Part shown: in pieces, positions 40,229 to 50,944 of the stretch | Position numbering within the stretch: the stretch's first letter is position 1 | Layout: the number at the start of each line of letters is the position of its first letter | NCBI GenBank assembly: GCA_002105175.1 | Contig: MCGE01000014.1 | Span: 310,001 to 374,000 of the forward strand | DNA length: 64,000 bases | Reading direction: 5' to 3' | Source of the DNA: Absidia repens | Taxonomy: Eukaryota; Mucoromycota; Mucoromycetes; Mucorales; Cunninghamellaceae | The notes under the pieces: model-generated | The model's input: the letters and a program-made list of their open reading frames with translations, nothing else | Told to the model about the DNA's origin: nothing | The model's database searches: none | Program-made: the position numbers and the translations under genes

Positions 40229-42721
40229 ATGATTACCACATCACATTTTGCAAGAGCCTGTGTGGATCCTGTTGACGCTTATCATGCCACTTTCCCTGTC
40301 CTCCATTCCTTCCCATGGCAGAAAGACGATTTGAAAAATTCACCACTTGCTAGAAAACGTCGTCACTCCATACTCGGCTCGACTCGCTTGGAAACCTCAT
40401 GGACACCACCACCTTATCTTCTTCACACTCATTATGCTGCTCTTGTGCGTGAACAACACCAAGCCAGGCTACAGAAACGGAACGACAATGACAAGAAACT
40501 CTGGATGAACAACGACTCTAGCAGCAGTCGTTCACACTTGATATCACTTTGCATAAATCCGGAAACGGCCGATAGATTAGCAACATTGGATTTACGACTT
40601 CCGTCTATCATGAGTAGCACCGATAAGTCCCGCTATCTTGAAATCGATAAAGATGGACTTGGCGTCAACTATGTCGGTAAGCAGCAGAGATGTGTGTATA
40701 TGGGCGGTAACAAATGAAGCCAAATCTCACTAAATGCATCGGTCTATGTGATCCAGGTCCTGGTAGGTCAGAAGATCATGCTGGAACAGTGCGTGCCAAT
40801 CTTCCCATTCCCATCCAATGTGGTGTTTATTATTATGAAATGCATGTCAAATCAAAAGGCGACGATGGTTACATTGGCATTGGATTCTGTAGCGCAAGAA
40901 ATGAACTTAAGCGTCTACCTGGTAAGCTGGTCACATCGTAGATATGACATACACCAAATCCATATACTTATTTTCTTATGTACCATCATAGGTTGGGACA
41001 AACTATCATATGGGTATCATGGGGATGACGGGCATAAATTCGAAGGTTCTGGGATTGGCAAGAAATATGGTCCTCAGTTCCAAGCCGGTGATGTGATCGG
41101 CTGCGGGGTGGATTTGGCAAATAGAACCGCTTTTTACACAAAAATGGCGCTTCGTTAGGCGTGGCCTTTCAACAATTGGATTTATCCCATCCCATCTATC
41201 CTTGCATTGGAATGAGAACACAGAATGAATACGTCGTTGTCAACTTTGGCCAAGATCCCTTTGTTTATGATATTGTCCAGTATATTCAGGTAAGATTTTT
41301 ATTATATATCCTAATCATGGAAAAGTGAAATAAATTATAATGCGAGTGGGTGCTTTTTTTTTTTTTTATTATTATTATAGGAACAGAAAATGACTCTATG
41401 GAAAGATATCACATCCTACTCTATACCAACTAGCGCTATCCTCACTTCACCTGCATCAGTATCAGATAAAGAAAATATTAATCCCCTCTTGGCGGCAGAA
41501 TACTCCAACAATACATCCCCATCCATGGATCAGTTGATCTCATCTTATATGATCCATCACGGCTATTCTAGCTCGGCAGCGGCTCTGAAAAAAAATTCGG
41601 TCTACTTGGCGGAACCAAACTCTGTGAATCATGATCTTTTGGGAAGCAATGATGAGGAAGATAAAGATGATGACAATGGTCTTCAACAACGATTAGGTAA
41701 GAAAAACCAAAACCAATCATACATCTCATAAATGGATTCTCAATGAACTTGATCTTTTTTTTTTTTTTGGTGGTGGTGGGGAATGCGTGATTATAGCGGT
41801 CAAAAATGCAGTGGTACGCGGTGATATTGACCAGGCGATCGAATTACTCGGTCTATACTTCCCATCTATTCTCAGAACGACCAAAAACATCAAGAACGAC
41901 AAAAGCGCTTCGATATTATTCCAACTCAAATGTCAAAAATTTGTCGAAATGATCGGTGCGTATGATATTCACGTGGGGCATCATGATTGCAGCAGCGTCG
42001 AGTCGGCTGACGATGCTTTCATCGAGAGCAGAAATAGTAGTAGTAGTAGTATTAGTAGTAGTAGTAACAACCAAGAAGATCAGGTACAGCAACCTCATGA
42101 TGGCATTAGCAGTAGCAGCAAGGACATGCATTCAAGGACAAAGCAGATCCCGCCGGAAATGACTCAACTAGACCTAAATTCGAAGGACGACGACGACGAC
42201 GACGACGATGACGATGACGATGGTGATGATGTGCGGATGCAGGCCATCATGGCGTATGGTCACGAACTCAAGGATGAATTTGATCAAGATTCTTCACCTA
42301 TAATTATGGACAAATTAAAGGTAAATAATAACCAAGGTGAGGGAGTTGGTAGATGATACTGATCCTTTCTTTTTTTTTTTTTTTTTTACAGCAAGTATTT
42401 TCATTATTGGCTTACCCTAACCCATCATCAAGTCCCATGGGTCATTTATTGGAAAAGTCAAACCGCGAGCTATTAGCAAGTGAAATCAATGTGGCTATAT
42501 TAGGTAAAAATGATGGTTGAGAAATGAAGACATTGAAAAAATTCAAACGTACATAGAAAATTAACCCCCTCCCATCTCTCAATGTTGGTTGATTAGTACA
42601 TCAAAATCGGCCAGAAATATCCGCTTTGGATTGTGTGTATCGGCAACTGCTTGCAGTGAACAAAGAACTGATCTACCTTGGCCATGGTCATTCCGCCTTT
42701 CTCAATTTGACTTCCGATTAA
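40229..42721 (+). CDS. GID1: RanBPM/Gid1-like SPRY-LisH-CTLH protein, carries one frameshift
   Basis: Exons are 40229-40676, 40757-40921, 40992-41289, 41381-41696, 41797-42320, 42392-42503 and 42597-42721. The SPRY domain is clear ([72 protein letters not shown]). LisH follows ([21 protein letters not shown]), then CTLH/CRA segments ([31 protein letters not shown]) with Ser- and Asp-rich insertions, ending [11 protein letters not shown]. Such proteins scaffold the GID/CTLH ubiquitin ligase. At 41140-41144 a run of five A leaves the SPRY frame one base short, giving TAG at 41156-41158; six A would keep about 662 codons open. Everything downstream is intact, so this is an assembly slip or a very recent lesion. 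Confidence 0.85.
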
Positions 42722-43389
42722 ATCTCTTTTTTGGAATCCTCTCCTCCTCGTCCTCCTCCTCCCATCCCTACGCCCTTCACATTTAGCATATATCAATTCC
42801 CTCCATTCCAAATTGTTCCATATAGTTGCACATTATTTTACAATTACTGAGTCATCATATCTCTCCCATCCCCACATTATTTTTTGTCGTAGTTTTAGTT
42901 TTGAATGCCATGATTTTTTTTAAAGAAAATATTTACATCAGTGTCAATAAAAAAACACAACGATGATGAATTGAAACTTTGATGAAATGTTTTATAAAAA
43001 TGGTGAGTCATGTGCTGGTATTGATTATACACCAGTCAGGATGGCATGTTGAACAGTACCATGAAGTGCTCATCAAGAAGACAATACAAAAGGGTTCAAT
43101 TCAACAAGCACGTCAAGTTGATTCATGAGTGGGAGAGGCCTTTATTATAACGCTGTGCTGGCATGGAATCAGGAAAGAATGTACTACAGTATGGCGGTAG
43201 CTAAACTCACAGCACAACATGAATTTATTATAACTATTGCTTGGCTGGGAATAAAGTCACATTTGATATTAAGTGACCTAGGATTAGCAATCAGTCGCGA
43301 AGTTCTGAGGAGGGCAGAGGGCAATTATAGTAGAGGGGCGGACGTTCAAAAAACAACAACCAACTCTAATAGCAATATTGTTCAATATA
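42722..43389. other. Intergenic, no convincing gene
   Basis: 3' flank of the RanBPM gene (AATAAA near 42946). An open stretch at 43125-43442 (+) runs into repeat copy C and has no recognisable product. Confidence 0.4.
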
Positions 43390-43980
43390 AGATGGGTCGT
43401 AGTATGATTAATAAAACTGTATATTTTATTGAAGTATATTAGTAGATATAAAAACTAAAGGAGAGGGGTTCAATGTAAACAAGGGATTTAAAGGAGGAAT
43501 CTACTGGAACGAGAATGAAGGAGACTAATGTAGGATTTGAAAAATGGTCAACACTAATCAAAATGGGTGATGACGGTAGAAAAAGGAATCTCTTGCACTG
43601 TACAAGACATTAAAAGCTATGAGACATTTTTTATTGAAGACTGTAAAGAGAAACATATTTTATTCAGATGTAGATACAAACTATGGACAAATTAACACTA
43701 ATATATGCTAATGAAGGCTCCAAAAAGCCATCTCATGATGGTCCTAAATCCTGAATCCAAAATGAAAGGGTTTTCCCATGCATCTTGTAATCCCTGAGCT
43801 GAATACCCTTCTAAACTAGTCCTGACACTAATCTAAGATTACCATAACCTCAAAGAAGTTAAATGATGAAGAAAAAAATGAAGGGAAAAAAAAAGAAAGA
43901 AAAAGAAAGGGACAGCGTGAAAAATAGAATGGGTGAAAGTAAAATTCACGTGGGCGGGACTTGAATTGATTTTTTTTTTG
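43390..43980 (-). repeat. Dispersed repeat family, copy C
   Basis: On the minus strand the copy begins with CCCGCCCACGTGAA (CACGTG at 43947-43952), then a T/C tract, the core (about 43650-43865), and AATAAAATATG at about 43653-43663. The distal module reaches about 43395, where AATAAAATATACAG occurs again. It is one of the two copies with the least disturbed promoter-like end. Confidence 0.8.
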
Positions 43981-44770
43981 TCTCTTGCGAGGGTTTGGGT
44001 TGCGTATCGCTAAAACAATCAACACCTTCAGCACCATCAACATGTTGATTCTCTTCTTCTGTCAGTATTAATCTAGTAATCATTATTCAACACCGGTAAC
44101 ATGATTGCTGTGATCATTTGATACCTTTGCAGACAAGAAGGAGGAATGTGTCTTTCGCTAGTATACATAATCCTTTCACTTCGCTGTCAGTACCGTACAG
44201 TACAGTGCTGTGGAATAGTTTGTTTCTCACAGTAGAATAGCTTATAATCCTTAATTGGACTAGTTTATGGGACGTTATTTACTGTATTATTTAACAAGAT
44301 GCTCCCACACACTCCGCACTCAGTTATCTTTCCCTTAATACCTCACCTTTAGATAAGTGTCATGAAGCTATCATTAGACTGGTGTAGTTTAGTTGCCATA
44401 GATTATATCTATTACATCTAAATAAAATATATCTTGCCCTTTTACCCTTAACGTGTCTTTGACATATGTTTGATTTGCCTTGTCGAAAGGAGGTATTCAG
44501 ACTACAGAGAATGTGCGTGTAGAGAAAAAAGAAAAGCAGGTATCTGTGTGTAAAAAAAAAAAAAAAAAGGAGTAATAGCTTCGATTAACATCTGTGTAAA
44601 GTGTTTTGCCAAATGTGCTATACTGTGCTAAAAATTTAAAAAAATTGGTTGAGAGGATTTACTGTATGGTTCTAGAAAATGGCCTTGGTGTGCGCATAAA
44701 AATAATGAGTGCGGGACGCATAAAACTGCAAGCAATGATGAGCGCATCAAATACGGACCCGCCTACTTGT

Positions 44771-44822
<52 letters not shown>

Positions 44823-45352
44823 TGTGTATGTGGAGAATGACTATGGTGTTGCAATTTCTCGATCCCTCTGCCAATGCCTAAAAATGCCTGAGGCTTTTTT
44901 ATATATCAAAAGCCAACTAACCACGTAACTTTGTTCCTTTTCACCTTCACTTTCTTATTGCGTGGTTAAAAGGGTTATTGTAAAAAAAAAAACAAAAAAA
45001 AAAACTTTCGTGAGACCCCAATACCCGAATTTTTACATTCTTCCTGAACTGCTCCATACAAGACATTAGGAGCAAAAAGTGAAAAACTTGCCATTAAATA
45101 CTATAATGATAATATATAAAGTTATATAAATTTTATTTTAATCGTATGATTCTGTAGATAGATAAAAACTTATAGTAATAAGACTGCTAGATCAAAAAGC
45201 AAATATATGTACGTATATAGAACGTGCACAATAAAAATGATGATTCAATAATCCAAGTATTTTATTTACAAAAAAAGAAACAACAGCGTCCAATCAAAAA
45301 CCAAACAAACATATACAACTACGATATATAATATAAAACCTACAAACTAATT
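43981..45352. other. Intergenic, simple repeats
   Basis: Contains GTACAGTAC-type short repeats (44187-44205), a T run of about 38 nt followed by (GT)n at 44772-44828, and A runs. No gene is seen. AATAAA on the minus strand near 45263 probably serves the Gpn2 gene. Confidence 0.45.
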
Positions 45353-45727
45353 TCAACTATTATTATCATCCACCACATCGTTGTCCATCCACCTTTCTTG
45401 TACATCAGTGACATCTTCATGGTAGCCAGCTTGCATGGCCGTCGTCATAATCGATTCATTTCCTTCGGTAAGACCACCAAACACAAATCCACCCGCCTTG
45501 TCAATTACTTGTTGTATTTTGGTCATTGATGTTTTATCCTCAACACACAATGTATAGAAGCCTACCAAAGCAAAGTCTTCGATCAGGTCGCACAAAGCTT
45601 CATTCAGTTTCTTGAATTTTGATCCAAAAGCATCATCGTTGAGTGATTCCAAAAGATAGGATAAATCCATCACATCTGTATAGTATTGTAGATTGAAACC
45701 TACATTATAATTGATTATGAATACAGC

Positions 45728-45766
<39 letters not shown>

Positions 45767-46663
45767 ATAATTGTTCATAGACATATTTCTTACTTACGTA
45801 ATTTGCCATAGGATTCAATGAGATCGACCTTGGACAGAATATTGACATGTGGGAGTTCCAATTGAACCATCGTTTTCAGTGATAATAGAAGGACAGAGAT
45901 ATATTTAGCAGGATCGGTACAGTAGTGGGCATCCACCAAATGAGCCGCCACCAACTATAATCAAAAAATACAAAATGATTTAATTTCATGAGACACAGAA
46001 AGTGTCATCATGTAACACTCCTACCCCTCCAATCAACTTACCCGATATTCATGTTTTTCCAAAATACCCAAGATTTCCTTGACAGCATTGTGATGAGTAA
46101 ACAATTCCACCTGGCCAGGAAAGTCAAAGATAATATAATGGTCTAATAATATTACCCAAACATAATAATATAAGTAATGAGCAAGGATACAGTCTTTCCA
46201 ACCGCCTAATCATCCTCTTCACCATATTACCTTTCAGTTCGTCTAGCTTTTCAAGTAGCCAATCCATATTTTTTAAAAGATATTCCACGCAAAACATGAT
46301 ACCTCCATTAGGTCCTAGTTTCAAATCATTCATTGTGTCCTCCAAGGTAATCAAATCAGCAATGTTGATAGCACAAGGATAAGGAATATGATCATTGGCA
46401 GGATCAAGATTCACTACCGCTACTTTTCTATATAGATTATATAAAACGTTCACAGTAAGTTCCATGTATTCTTTTGATTTTTTTCGTCATGTATTTTTTT
46501 TCCCTCTTACCGTCCAGAAGCTGTCAAGAATTGATAGGCACCCCAACAATAAGTTGTTTTACCCGACCCAGGAGGACCAACTACAACCTGATATGGGTAA
46601 TTAATAATTTTTGTAAAAAGCTACTACCAGTCGCTGCTTTCTCTTTACCTGACCGAAAGGCAT
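45353..46663 (-). CDS. GPN2: GPN-loop GTPase 2 (Gpn2)
   Basis: Exons (minus) are 46649-46663 (15 nt), 46511-46587, 46231-46427, 46042-46142, 45798-45954 and 45353-45699; phases close on 297 residues. The start [19 protein letters not shown] contains the P loop (9-17). The Gly-Pro-Asn insertion that names the family is at 69-71 ([15 protein letters not shown]). [16 protein letters not shown] is the G3-like motif and [13 protein letters not shown] gives the G4 SKVD. Gpn2 works with Gpn1/Gpn3 in assembly and nuclear import of RNA polymerase II and III. The C terminus is acidic. A T62 tract (minus strand) lies 47 nt upstream of the ATG. Confidence 0.93.
45730..45762. repeat. (TA)n microsatellite in Gpn2 intron
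   Basis: About 15 TA dinucleotides inside the last intron of the Gpn2 gene. Confidence 0.85.
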
Positions 46664-46705
46664 ATTTGTGGATTGTTTAGACTGGAAGACAAACACCAAA
46701 GTAAG

Positions 46706-46709
<4 letters not shown>

Positions 46710-46771
<62 letters not shown>
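46710..46771. repeat. Uninterrupted 62-nt poly(A)/poly(T) tract
   Basis: Positions 46710-46771 are all A on the plus strand. Relative to the Gpn2 gene it is a T62 tract 47 nt upstream of the start codon, so it lies in the promoter or leader, possibly as the pyrimidine tract of a leader intron ending CTTCCAG at about 46684. Its exact length is likely uncertain because of sequencing and replication slippage. Confidence 0.85.
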
Positions 46772-46772
<1 letters not shown>

Positions 46773-47224
46773 GGATTTTCGACAATCCTAAAAAAAAAAA
46801 ACGAACGAAATAATTCGATTTCCGAACGCTGACCAATTTGACCAATTCAATAAATAACATTTCCTAGATTCCAACGTTGAATGATCCTGCCCCAAATTGC
46901 CGCCTGCCCAGAGTCTACAATGTTCACCAGAAAATATTTATTTCCGCCCCAAAATAAAACTAGATGCAAATGGTATAATTTCTATTTTATTATCAAATAC
47001 ATATATACAAAATGTAATCATATCATCATGATCAAAACTATACTATGAAGCACAAGCGTGGGAATAATTGGGTGAACGACAATACATTTGTAAAACGGGG
47101 AAGGGATCAATGAACACTGAACTGTTTCACTTTGTGCAGGTTGTAAATGAAGCTAAAGGGAAGGGGGGAGACGAGGCGGGGGAGGGGTGAATAAATTGGT
47201 AGAACAAAAGCCAAGTATAGCATG
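46772..47224. other. Intergenic region upstream of Gpn2 and downstream of snapin-like gene
   Basis: AT-rich with a G-rich patch at 47155-47190. No gene is seen. Confidence 0.4.
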
Positions 47225-47623
47225 TTATTTGTCCAGCATGTCTTCCAGTCGCTCCAGGCGAGAGTGGGTTTGATGCAGCAGCTTGGTCGAAAGTGTCAGT
47301 TTTTTTCTCGCGTCCACTAATTTATCTAAAGCTGATTGTAATTTCGGTGGTTCGGCAATATCAGTAAATACCTCTAGTTCTAAGTGAATAAAAAAGTTGA
47401 TGGTCAAAATAAATTCGCAGTAATAGTAAACAAATAGAAACTGAAATATACCTGCCACGAGTCGTTCAATTTCTTGACTAAGGTCTTGTTGGCTTTGTTG
47501 CGTGGCAACCATATTCTTATCTATATCGATAACAATAGGACCTAGTATAGATTTGATATCTTGACTAAAATGGTCCTGTCGTTCCTTCGATTGAGATGAC
47601 TGAGAAGAAGAAGAAGACGCCAT
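47225..47623 (-). CDS. Snapin-like BLOC-1 subunit
   Basis: Exons (minus) are 47452-47623 and 47225-47379, 108 residues. After a Ser/Gln-rich start (MASSSSSQSSQSKERQ) the protein is one long coiled coil: FSQDIKSILGPIVIDIDKNMV, QSQQDLSQEIERLVAGELEVF, then PPKLQSALDKLVDARKKLTL and LLHQTHSRLERLEDML. Length, heptads and order match snapin (BLOC-1 subunit 7) and small fungal BLOC-1 proteins such as Snn1. BLOC-1 acts on endosomes in cargo sorting. Because coiled coils are degenerate, another small coiled-coil protein cannot be excluded. Confidence 0.7.
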   Translation of the reverse strand: MASSSSSQSSQSKERQDHFSQDIKSILGPIVIDIDKNMVATQQSQQDLSQEIERLVAGIFQFLFVYYYCEFILTINFFIHLELEVFTDIAEPPKLQSALDKLVDARKKLTLSTKLLHQTHSRLERLEDMLDK

Positions 47624-47839
47624 GATGGTATATGTGTAGTATGGCGAAAGGGTTAAAAAAAAAAGGGAGAAGGGGAATCACTGCCAACCAAAAATGTTGG
47701 CGTCCAAAAAAAAAAGTGCGGAGTTTAATCATTCGCTCCAGTCACACTACAATTTTTTTTTCTTTCTTGTTATGAAGAAAAAAAAAAAAAAGACCTTTAC
47801 CATCTCTCTCTTTTTTCTTCTTTTTTCAATTAAAACAGT
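47624..47839. promoter_or_regulatory. Compact 216-bp divergent promoter
   Basis: The region separates the starts of the snapin-like gene (-) and eIF3d (+). It contains short A runs near 47655 and 47710 and a CT-rich block at 47795-47825 just before the eIF3d ATG. Confidence 0.6.
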
Positions 47840-49735
47840 ATGACTGATAGCAAACCTCATTTTTATTTACCTACTCTTCACGACAGCGAAAACGGTTGGG
47901 GACCTGCCAACGTGATCCCTGCTCAATTCAGAGATATCCCTTACGCCCCTTACAGTAAAGGTGACAAGCTCGGCCGTGTGGCTGATTGGACTAACCCTGA
48001 TGGCCAAAAGCAAGATAACCGTGAAAACACTGGTCGTCAAGGACGAGCTGGCTTCAACCGATTCAATCGTGGTAAGTGTAATCGATATTTGCTCTCATAC
48101 ATTTAGTATATATGTATATACTGACCTTTCTTATTAATTTCTTAGATCAACATCAAAGCTACGGTGCTTCGTTCGCTTCTGCCTTTGCTTATACTCATAC
48201 CGAAGACGAATCATCTTTCTCTGTGGTCGATAACCGCTCTGCTACTGTGAAGAAGATGGCGCAGAAGGCTGCTGGTGGCAACGCTGGTGCTGGTGGTGCT
48301 CGTGCTCGCCCCCAAAACAAGCAACAACAACAACAGCAACAACAACAAGGCTACCGCACTGTCAACTCTCGACCTACCGGTGGCAAGCAGCAAATGCAAC
48401 AAGGTCGCAAACGCTACGGCTACCGTGATTATGACAAGCCTCAACGTGTCCGTAACGCTTCTGTTAACATTGGCGCCGACTGGAACCTTTTGGACGAAAT
48501 TGAATTCAGCCGTTTGAGCAAGTTGACCTTTGGTATTCCTGAAGCTGAAGACATGTAAGTTACGGATCATGGGGGAAGGAAAACTTGGAATAAAAGAGAT
48601 ATACTTACTCTTTGACTTTCATTCTATAAAACGTTTTAGTGCTTCTTATGGATCCATCAACTATTACAACAAAGCCTTCGATCGTGTCAACACCCGTAAC
48701 GAAAAGCCTCTGCAACATATTGATCGCGTCAAGTACGATACAACTACGTCCGAAGATCCTGTGATCCAACAATTCATCACCGAAGATAAGGCAACCGTGT
48801 ACGCCACCGATGCTGTTTTGTCACTCTTGATGTGTGCCACTCGTACCGTTTACCCTTGGGATATTGTGGTGAAGAAAGAAAACGGCAAGGTGATTTTAGA
48901 CAAGCGCCCCGGTGGTGTGTTTGACTTTGTTACTGTGAATGAAAATACCATGGATCCTCCTGCTGAAAACGACAAGGACACCCTCAACTCATGGTCGGCA
49001 CTTTGCAACGAAGCCACTTATATCAATCAAAACTTTGCTCGTCAAGTACTTGAATCTGCCTCTGCCGCCACCAAGTTTGACAAGCCCAATCCATTTGCCT
49101 CGGCCGACACCAGCAGCAAATTGGCTTCTTGTGGTTACCGATACCGTCAATTCAACTTGGCCAGTGCACGTGAAGAAAACGCCGAGCCTATCAATATGAT
49201 TGTACGTACCGAAGTCGATGCCGCTGTCAAGATGGGTAACAAGGATACCTTGGTAACGATCCGTGCTTTGAACGAATTTGATCCCAACGCCCAAGGTGCC
49301 GGTGGTGCTTTATCATGGAAGAAGAGTTTGGATTCTCAACGTGGTGCTGTCGTTGCCACCGAAATGCGTAACAATGCCGCCAAGTTGGCTCGATGGGCTG
49401 TTCAAGCTTTGTTGGCTGGTGCTGAACAACTCAAGTTGGGTTATGTTGCCCGTGCTACCCCCAAGGATAACTCCCGCCATGTTGTGCTCGGTACTCAAGC
49501 TTACAAACCTCGTGACTTTGCTGCTCAAATGAATTTGTCCTTGAACAATGGTTGGGGTATCGTCAAGGCTGTGGTCGATATGTGTTTGCAATTATCTGAT
49601 GGTCGCTATGTCATGATGAAGGATCCTAACCGCCCTATCTTACGTATCTATGCTGTCCCTGGTGAAGATGATTTGGATAACGAAGATTATGAACAAGACG
49701 ACAATGCTACTGAAAACGATCAAGCCGAGAACTAG
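47840..49735 (+). CDS. EIF3D: Translation initiation factor eIF3 subunit D
   Basis: Exons are 47840-48071, 48146-48554 and 48640-49735, in phase, 578 residues. Family landmarks: FYLPTLHDSENGWGPANV at the start, RYGYRDYDKPQRVRNASVNI, ADWNLLDEIEFSRLSKLTF, INYYNKAFDRVNTRNEKPLQ, the cap-binding-like core (ATDAVLSLLMCATRTVYPWD, YINQNFARQVLE), YRYRQFNLA, and LGYVARATPKDNSRHVVLGT, ending acidic. eIF3d bridges the 43S complex and can bind the mRNA cap; it is present in many fungi but missing from baker's yeast. Codon use is strongly biased to C-ending codons compared with neighbours, fitting high expression. A short Gln tract interrupts exon 2. Confidence 0.96.
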
Positions 49736-50120
49736 ATTTAGTATTTTATTTTATTTTGAACTCCCGCCCACCCTCACCCCTTTTTATTTTATCTTAGTTT
49801 ATTTTTATATATATTATATACATCATCAATAAAATCATACATCATTTGTTTATTTTAATCTTAGATGGACGTGTTGATTGATGATGGTGAAGATTGTTGA
49901 ATACGAAAAAATGGAAGGACTGGTGTGTAACTATAAACTGGGTTTTGGACTGGGGTCAGCCGGGGGTACGAAAAGTGATGATGCAGATTGGGTGGGAAAC
50001 GCTCTATAAAAACATTCGCTCACGTCCCATTCTGTTATTTTTTTTTTCTTTCTTTTCTTTGTTTATCTCTTTAAACTCTCTTTTTTCTTCTTCCTCCCTT
50101 AAACTAACTTTATATTAAAA
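49736..50120. other. Intergenic region with metallothionein promoter
   Basis: 3' flank of eIF3d (AATAAAA near 49828) followed by the promoter of the metallothionein-like gene: TATA box at 50005-50012 and a CT-rich leader at 50040-50100. Confidence 0.5.
50005..50012 (+). promoter_or_regulatory. TATA box upstream of metallothionein-like gene
   Basis: TATAAAAA sits about 110 bp before the ATG at 50121 and is followed by a CT-rich stretch. A clean TATA box suits a strongly inducible gene. No metal-response element could be named with confidence. Confidence 0.6.
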
Positions 50121-50273
50121 ATGCAAAACGGAGACGGTTGTGGGTATGTCGTATCACGCAAGTGTTTTTATGCTTGAAAATAATTACTGATCCTTCGTAT
50201 TTTTTTCTCTTTCTATAGTTGTGGTGCTTCTTGCGGTTGTGGTTCTACTTGCAGTTGTCCCCCCAAGAAATAA
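50121..50273 (+). CDS. Short copper-type metallothionein-like protein (25 aa)
   Basis: Exons are 50121-50143 and 50219-50273, joined across a 75-nt intron (GTATGT...CTATAG) in phase 2. The product has 25 residues, begins MQNGDGCGCGASCGCGST and ends CSCPPKK; its six Cys form three C-x-C pairs (residues 7/9, 13/15, 19/21). This spacing resembles short fungal copper metallothioneins such as those of Neurospora and Agaricus (25-26 residues) and the beta domain of animal metallothioneins. The role would be to chelate copper or other soft metals in the cytosol. A TATA box, a CT-rich leader and AATAAA at 50505-50510 frame the gene. It lacks the usual seventh Cys. Confidence 0.82.
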
Positions 50274-50829
50274 AGCATATGCTCTGAATGATATTCTTTG
50301 GTAATACTTTATTACTTTTTATTTTTTTTATTCTTGTGATTACTTGTATACTCACCAAATTATCATCTTCTGTTTTATTTTTTTTACCTTTAATGCTGAC
50401 TTCAGTTTACTGTGATCTCTATTTTGGAGTCTATTTCTTTTTTACTTTCTATAGTCTCACTTTTTTTTTTATACTGGGCCTATTTTTTAGGCCATTGGTT
50501 AATCAATAAACAATACTAGTTTTTCTTATAATGACTCTTCGTTTTTGTGTTTTGATTTTGTTTTAATTGCCTTGTAGTAGCTGAGCCCCCGTCAGGTCAT
50601 GCCACTTTCTTTTTTTTTTTTAGCCATTTTGAGAGATATCTACCTCCGCCCTCCGTTGGATATTAAACTCCCGTCCTGGGTACAATTTCCTAAAAAAAAA
50701 GAAAACAGGATGGCAGGAGGTCACAATGTGGGTTCTGGTGGAATGTGATTAGGTGCCCATGATATATTACAATTTAGCGGGTGATCCTTCGCACTCTAGC
50801 CTCCATCGTACTCAACGTTTTGTTTATCT

Positions 50830-50830
<1 letters not shown>
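50274..50830. other. Intergenic region
   Basis: 3' flank of the metallothionein-like gene with T-rich DNA. No other gene is seen. Confidence 0.4.

Positions 50831-50831
<1 letters not shown>

Positions 50832-50862
<31 letters not shown>
50832..50862. repeat. (AT)n microsatellite
   Basis: About 15 AT dinucleotides at the far (left) flank of repeat copy D. Confidence 0.85.
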
Positions 50863-50865
<3 letters not shown>

Positions 50866-50944
50866 GTGCCCGAAGAAAAACAGAACTTTCGTTTAAAATT
50901 TTCATTTTCATCATATCATAGTGATATAAAATGATGAGCTGAGT

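Noticed and set aside
43125..43442. Open frame of 105 codons (+) entering repeat copy C
   Set aside because: It begins at a non-ATG codon and is not preserved in copies B or D.
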